Positions 60,674-64,000 of a stretch of DNA of 64,000 nt are shown here, piece by piece; within the stretch, counting starts at the first letter, position 1; the number at the start of each line of letters is the position of its first letter. The position numbers were made by a program, and so were the translations under genes. This DNA is from CBDCWO01 sp965223405. GTDB lineage: Bacteria > Bacteroidota > Bacteroidia > Chitinophagales > Saprospiraceae. A model generated the notes under the pieces. It made no database searches and was not told the origin of the DNA. It was given only the letters and a program-made list of their open reading frames with translations. The stretch lies in NCBI GenBank assembly GCA_965223405.1, contig CBDCWO010000006.1:4340001-4404000 (forward strand), in the 5' to 3' direction.

Positions 60674-62839
60674 CTATTCCAGTATCCATTGCAAATTAAA
60701 AACCGCTACACTGGTTTCATCGTATAATTTATCTTCACCTCCTTCATAAAGCAAATAGATCATGCCATCTTGGTCCACAGCCATAGATGAGTAAGCACTA
60801 AAGCCTGGATCGATTAATTTTTTGACAGACCAGGTGGATGCTCCGTTGAAGCTGACCCAGACGGTCATTTGGTATCTCCATCCTCCTTTCCAATCCGGTG
60901 CACTATAGAACAATACATCATTACTACCTAGGATCCCGTCTGGTAACTGGGCCAAACCCGACCTACAGCCATAACTCGGTAGAGTACCATATTTGAAATA
61001 AAAAGGTTCTCCGATTTCAAATAGATCGTCAGATATGCTCCAATCGACAAACCTTTTGCCTCCATCGTAACTCCAGGCGATTCGGCGATGGTGATCAACA
61101 GACATGTGCGACCTGGAATTATAATAAATTCTTCCGTCAGACAATTCAGCTAAGGCGGCTTCGCCGGTTCCGGTCATGATTCCATCACTTACCTGCCAGG
61201 TTTTGCCTTTATCATCGCTGTAGAGAGCGGCATTGTAATTGTACATCCAGTATTCCTGTGCATTATTACCCGCAGGTGGTTGAACGCGGCCGGCAATTAG
61301 TAGTCTGCCTTTATTTTTTCCATGGCGTAAGGTGATTCCTGTCTCCATCGCAGCAATATTGATGGGCACTTTGCCAATTCCATGATTCATTACATTGGGT
61401 AGAATCCGAATCTCTTCTTTGATCCAGGATTTTCCGTTATCTTTACTTCTATATAGATGAGGATTTTTAGGGTCATCGGCTATGATAAGTAAATCACCGG
61501 AATCCTCATCAAGAATTACATTTTGACCTTTAAATCCTAATTCCTCTTCAGCGGACCAGGTCTTTCCTTTATCTATGCTGCGTCGCAGCACACTACACCA
61601 ACGTCCAAATGCCAATACCGATCCGTCCTGCGCTACAATTATATGTGGCCCCCTGGCAGAAATATTTTCTTTGGATCGAAAGAGTACCTGTGAATGGAAT
61701 ATAGATGGTTCACTATTTATTTTACTATTTTGGAATGTATGAAGTGCAAACTTTGTATCCGTTTCCTGAATTTTAAATTGTGTACTTACCACGGAATGTT
61801 TATTGGCGCCATTTCGATATTTGATATATGTAGTGGCAATTAGGGTTCCATCCGGAAGAAGTTCCATACCTGGATAGCCACAATCTGACCCTGCATGACT
61901 ATGTAAAAGCTTAATGCGATAGGATCCCGGTTGTCGGTTTCGCAGTTGCCTGTAGGTGCCTACCCAGGCTACAAAATGGCCCTTGGACGGACTTTTGGGA
62001 GCCATGTCGCGAAAAGCTACTACCAATCGTCCATCAGGAGTATATTGCCCCATATGCCGATCTCCGGTAAGACCCCAAGGTGTATCCTCAGGATCACTCC
62101 ATGTCCTTCCTTCGTCCCGGCTAAACATCATGAGACTCCTGCCGGTATGCGTGTTTTCCCGCATCAGACAACAGAGTTCTTTCTGATTAGGAGAACGAAA
62201 AACAAAGGGCTCACAAGGTTTTTTTCCATCTACATCAGCAATCACTTCCGGTTCACTCCAGGTCATACCGCCATCGAAAGTTTTTGTTTGTAATACAACC
62301 AAAGAAGACTCTTTGCGACGGTGATAAAATCCCATGTAGCTGCCATCTCTAAGTCTTACGATGCTACTAAAAGTCATGACACATTCGAATCCAATTGGAG
62401 ACACCTCAAACCAGGTTTTGCCATCATCTTCACTAACAATGCGCGGCATGTCGGGTCGCGCAGAAAAAACCCAAATTCGGTACTTACCTGTCCTCATATC
62501 CATCAGCCGATAAATACTTGGACAGTTAACATGATTTTTAAAACCAGGAGGTAATTGATCATCCAACCTTTCCCAGGTAATTCCTCGATCACGACTCACT
62601 GCCATTTGGCCGGCTGGTCCACCATGACCGAGACTCCAGACACAAAAAATGGTTCTTCCATCCGGCAGCAATAATGTGGTAGGGTGTCCTTGGTAGGTAT
62701 CAGGCGTTCCTTTTGCTATAATGACATGTCGAAAATTCTCTGACGAAATATCTATTAAAGGTAGATCACTCCTATCCTGAGTGTAGCAGATGGTGCCTAT
62801 TGAGATGGCCAAAATAATTGGGAAGAGTGTTGGTTTCAT
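60674..62839 (-). CDS. Secreted sialidase-like protein with two BNR beta-propellers
   Basis: About 721 residues. Signal peptide MKPTLFPIILAISIGTICYTQ. Two tandem propellers. The first (about 35-360) has Asp boxes SRDRGITW, SEDDGKTW, TFDGGMTW, SRDEGRTW; the second (about 385-720) has SIDKGKTW, SKDNGKSW, SDDKGKTW, SYDGGKRF. The fold is that of exo-alpha-sialidases, but I do not see the FRIP-type motif with the first catalytic Arg of GH33, so activity on sialic acid is not shown. Other BNR proteins act on rhamnose- or uronate-containing glycans. An ATG 9 bp earlier (62848) is an alternative start. It lies 113 bp after the gene at 62962 on the same strand. Confidence 0.83.
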   Translation of the reverse strand: MKPTLFPIILAISIGTICYTQDRSDLPLIDISSENFRHVIIAKGTPDTYQGHPTTLLLPDGRTIFCVWSLGHGGPAGQMAVSRDRGITWERLDDQLPPGFKNHVNCPSIYRLMDMRTGKYRIWVFSARPDMPRIVSEDDGKTWFEVSPIGFECVMTFSSIVRLRDGSYMGFYHRRKESSLVVLQTKTFDGGMTWSEPEVIADVDGKKPCEPFVFRSPNQKELCCLMRENTHTGRSLMMFSRDEGRTWSDPEDTPWGLTGDRHMGQYTPDGRLVVAFRDMAPKSPSKGHFVAWVGTYRQLRNRQPGSYRIKLLHSHAGSDCGYPGMELLPDGTLIATTYIKYRNGANKHSVVSTQFKIQETDTKFALHTFQNSKINSEPSIFHSQVLFRSKENISARGPHIIVAQDGSVLAFGRWCSVLRRSIDKGKTWSAEEELGFKGQNVILDEDSGDLLIIADDPKNPHLYRSKDNGKSWIKEEIRILPNVMNHGIGKVPINIAAMETGITLRHGKNKGRLLIAGRVQPPAGNNAQEYWMYNYNAALYSDDKGKTWQVSDGIMTGTGEAALAELSDGRIYYNSRSHMSVDHHRRIAWSYDGGKRFVDWSISDDLFEIGEPFYFKYGTLPSYGCRSGLAQLPDGILGSNDVLFYSAPDWKGGWRYQMTVWVSFNGASTWSVKKLIDPGFSAYSSMAVDQDGMIYLLYEGGEDKLYDETSVAVFNLQWILE

Positions 62840-62961
62840 TTTTAGCATTTTAAACTTTAGTTAGGAATTAGAAATGAATAAGGCAAAACCAAGTGAAGTA
62901 TCTTCATTTTCATTTGGTTTTATTCTAACATATTTTGCTTAAGTCTTAAATCTTTAATTAA

Positions 62962-63999
62962 TTATACAATCTGATTTTTTGAATGGTTACGACCGGTTTG
63001 GATTAATCGTTCCAGATTTTCGGGAGGCGTGTTGGATGGAATGGCACACCCGGCATTTAAGATAAACCGGTTGGTATTCGAGAAGATGTTCAATAGATCT
63101 ATAGTTTTAATCTCAACCAATTCCGGATCACCCATGGCCAAAACTCCACTGGGGTCTATGTTTCCAATGAAACAAGCTTTATCGCCAATCTTTTCGCAAG
63201 CGGTGGTGGAATCTGTTTTATAATCTAATTCTAAAGCATCGGCACCAGATTGTAACATCATGTCAAGAATTATTTCAGTATTTCCACAAATATGCAGTGT
63301 ATAAGGTAGTTGGTGACTGTGAGCTTCCTGAATGACTCTTTTTTCATATGGCAAAGCAAACTCTTTATACGTTTCCGGAGATACCATTTCCGGCCCTGCC
63401 GGGCTGTCACCATTGGAAACCATATCACAACCGGTTTGAGCCATTAGTCGAATTAATTGACATGTGATATCGGTGCAGTATTCGAGTAATTCCTTCACGA
63501 AGCACGGCTCTCCCATCATCAAATCCAACATCCACTCCTGGCTCCCACGGACCATACTGGCTAGTGAAAAAGGAGCTTGATCGCAATTGCCCCGAACAAA
63601 AATCTCATCCCCAAAATACGATTTGATGTGTTGTACCGACTCCAATAGATTTTGAATGTACTGGTAATCTTCAACATTGATCTTTTTTAAATTCCTTATT
63701 TCTCCCAAGTCATCTAAACATCCTAGGTGAGACCGTGCAGGTTCATAAAGCGGGAAATCCACTGGAACACCTACGGCACCGGCAAGTGTAACTGTGTCCA
63801 TATCAACTACAATTCCATCAAAGTGATATTTTTCAACAGATCGGATAAATACATCCGCCATGATATGTGGGTTTTCACGGTATGCTTCCATGGTAACGCC
63901 CGCTTCATGTACAGCCATCATAAAATTATGTAGCATGATAGGCGTTTGATCAGTAGGGTGGCCAGCTAAGGCAGCTTGGATTCTTTGGTATCCATTCAT
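62962..63999 (-). CDS. Uroporphyrinogen decarboxylase (URO-D) family protein, MtaA-like
   Basis: 345 residues; the start ATG is one base from the window edge and MNGYQRIQAALAGHPTDQTPIMLHNF is a normal family beginning, so the gene is probably complete. TIM barrel of the URO-D superfamily: VVDMDTVTLAGAVGVPVDFPLYEPA, GNCDQAPFSLASMVRG, ISNGDSPAGPEMVSPETYKEFALPYEKRVI-like block, LHICGNTEIILDMM, FIGNIDPSGVLAMGD, NAGCAIPSNTPPENLERLI. His-x-Cys (HIC) plus the later Cys form the zinc site known in MtaA/CmuA methyltransferases. True haem-pathway HemE is unlikely. No corrinoid protein lies in the window; the partner may be beyond the edge. Confidence 0.82.
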   Translation of the reverse strand: MNGYQRIQAALAGHPTDQTPIMLHNFMMAVHEAGVTMEAYRENPHIMADVFIRSVEKYHFDGIVVDMDTVTLAGAVGVPVDFPLYEPARSHLGCLDDLGEIRNLKKINVEDYQYIQNLLESVQHIKSYFGDEIFVRGNCDQAPFSLASMVRGSQEWMLDLMMGEPCFVKELLEYCTDITCQLIRLMAQTGCDMVSNGDSPAGPEMVSPETYKEFALPYEKRVIQEAHSHQLPYTLHICGNTEIILDMMLQSGADALELDYKTDSTTACEKIGDKACFIGNIDPSGVLAMGDPELVEIKTIDLLNIFSNTNRFILNAGCAIPSNTPPENLERLIQTGRNHSKNQIV

Positions 64000-64000
64000 G

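Overview
The window comes from a Bacteroidota chromosome (A+T-rich), probably a marine member of the Saprospiraceae or a close relative. The evidence is a hybrid two-component regulator next to a SusC/SusD pair, several secreted enzymes ending in type IX secretion (T9SS) tails, a huge cysteine-rich HYR-like surface protein, almost no Shine-Dalgarno sequences, and TTTG/TAnnTTTG promoter motifs. The lineage is inferred from these traits; no rRNA or marker phylogeny is available in the window.

Region 1 (1-13.6 kb). An initiator tRNA-fMet (110-182) is preceded by a 57-bp tandem repeat that copies its 5' half. It is followed by its own terminator. A direct repeat of the tRNA 3' end plus that terminator recurs at 13495-13542, and a shorter copy lies at 347-362. 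Between the two long copies sits a polysaccharide utilisation locus: hybrid two-component sensor/AraC regulator, SusC, SusD, a GH128-like endo-glucanase lipoprotein with a carbohydrate-binding module, a sulfatase, and a small 85-residue protein. SusC and SusD each carry one frameshift. The layout looks like a genomic island in a tRNA gene, but no integrase is visible.

Region 2 (13.6-24 kb). Unlinked or loosely linked genes: a coiled-coil membrane protein, a second sulfatase lipoprotein, an endonuclease/exonuclease/phosphatase-family enzyme, a GH127/GH146-like Cys/Zn arabinofuranosidase, a TPR membrane protein, a secreted esterase with a T9SS tail, and a small decayed gene (20366-20606) readable only by joining three frames.

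Region 3 (24.3-29.6 kb). A tight four-gene operon for CoA-thioester catabolism: a PaaJ/PcaF-type thiolase, PaaZ, a crotonase and an AtoB-type thiolase. This is the lower half of phenylacetate degradation; the PaaABCDE epoxidase and PaaK ligase genes are not in the window.

Region 4 (29.8-37.7 kb). A membrane-bound class III nucleotide cyclase, a YdeI/DUF1905-type protein, a small membrane protein and the 1849-residue surface protein with a near-perfect Bacteroidota promoter.

Region 5 (37.9-54.2 kb). An exopolysaccharide cluster arranged as two converging operons. On the plus strand: initiating sugar transferase, two GT2 enzymes, an MBOAT O-acyltransferase and an SGNH-fold partner, with another GT2 gene leaving divergently. 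On the minus strand: Wzc-like co-polymerase, Wzx flippase, GT4-like enzyme, methyltransferase, a 32-residue membrane protein, Wzy polymerase, a half-length TolC-like protein and a GT4. Together they would initiate, assemble, acylate, flip and polymerise a glycan; no Wza-type outer-membrane exporter is present here. The operons meet at an unexplained 350-bp stretch with a perfect 8-bp palindrome.

Region 6 (54.4-64 kb). Secreted degradative enzymes: a PhoD-like phosphatase with a T9SS tail, an esterase, a small secreted protein, a right-handed beta-helix protein, a two-propeller sialidase-like protein and a uroporphyrinogen-decarboxylase-family protein at the edge. No CRISPR array, rRNA, transposase or phage gene was found.
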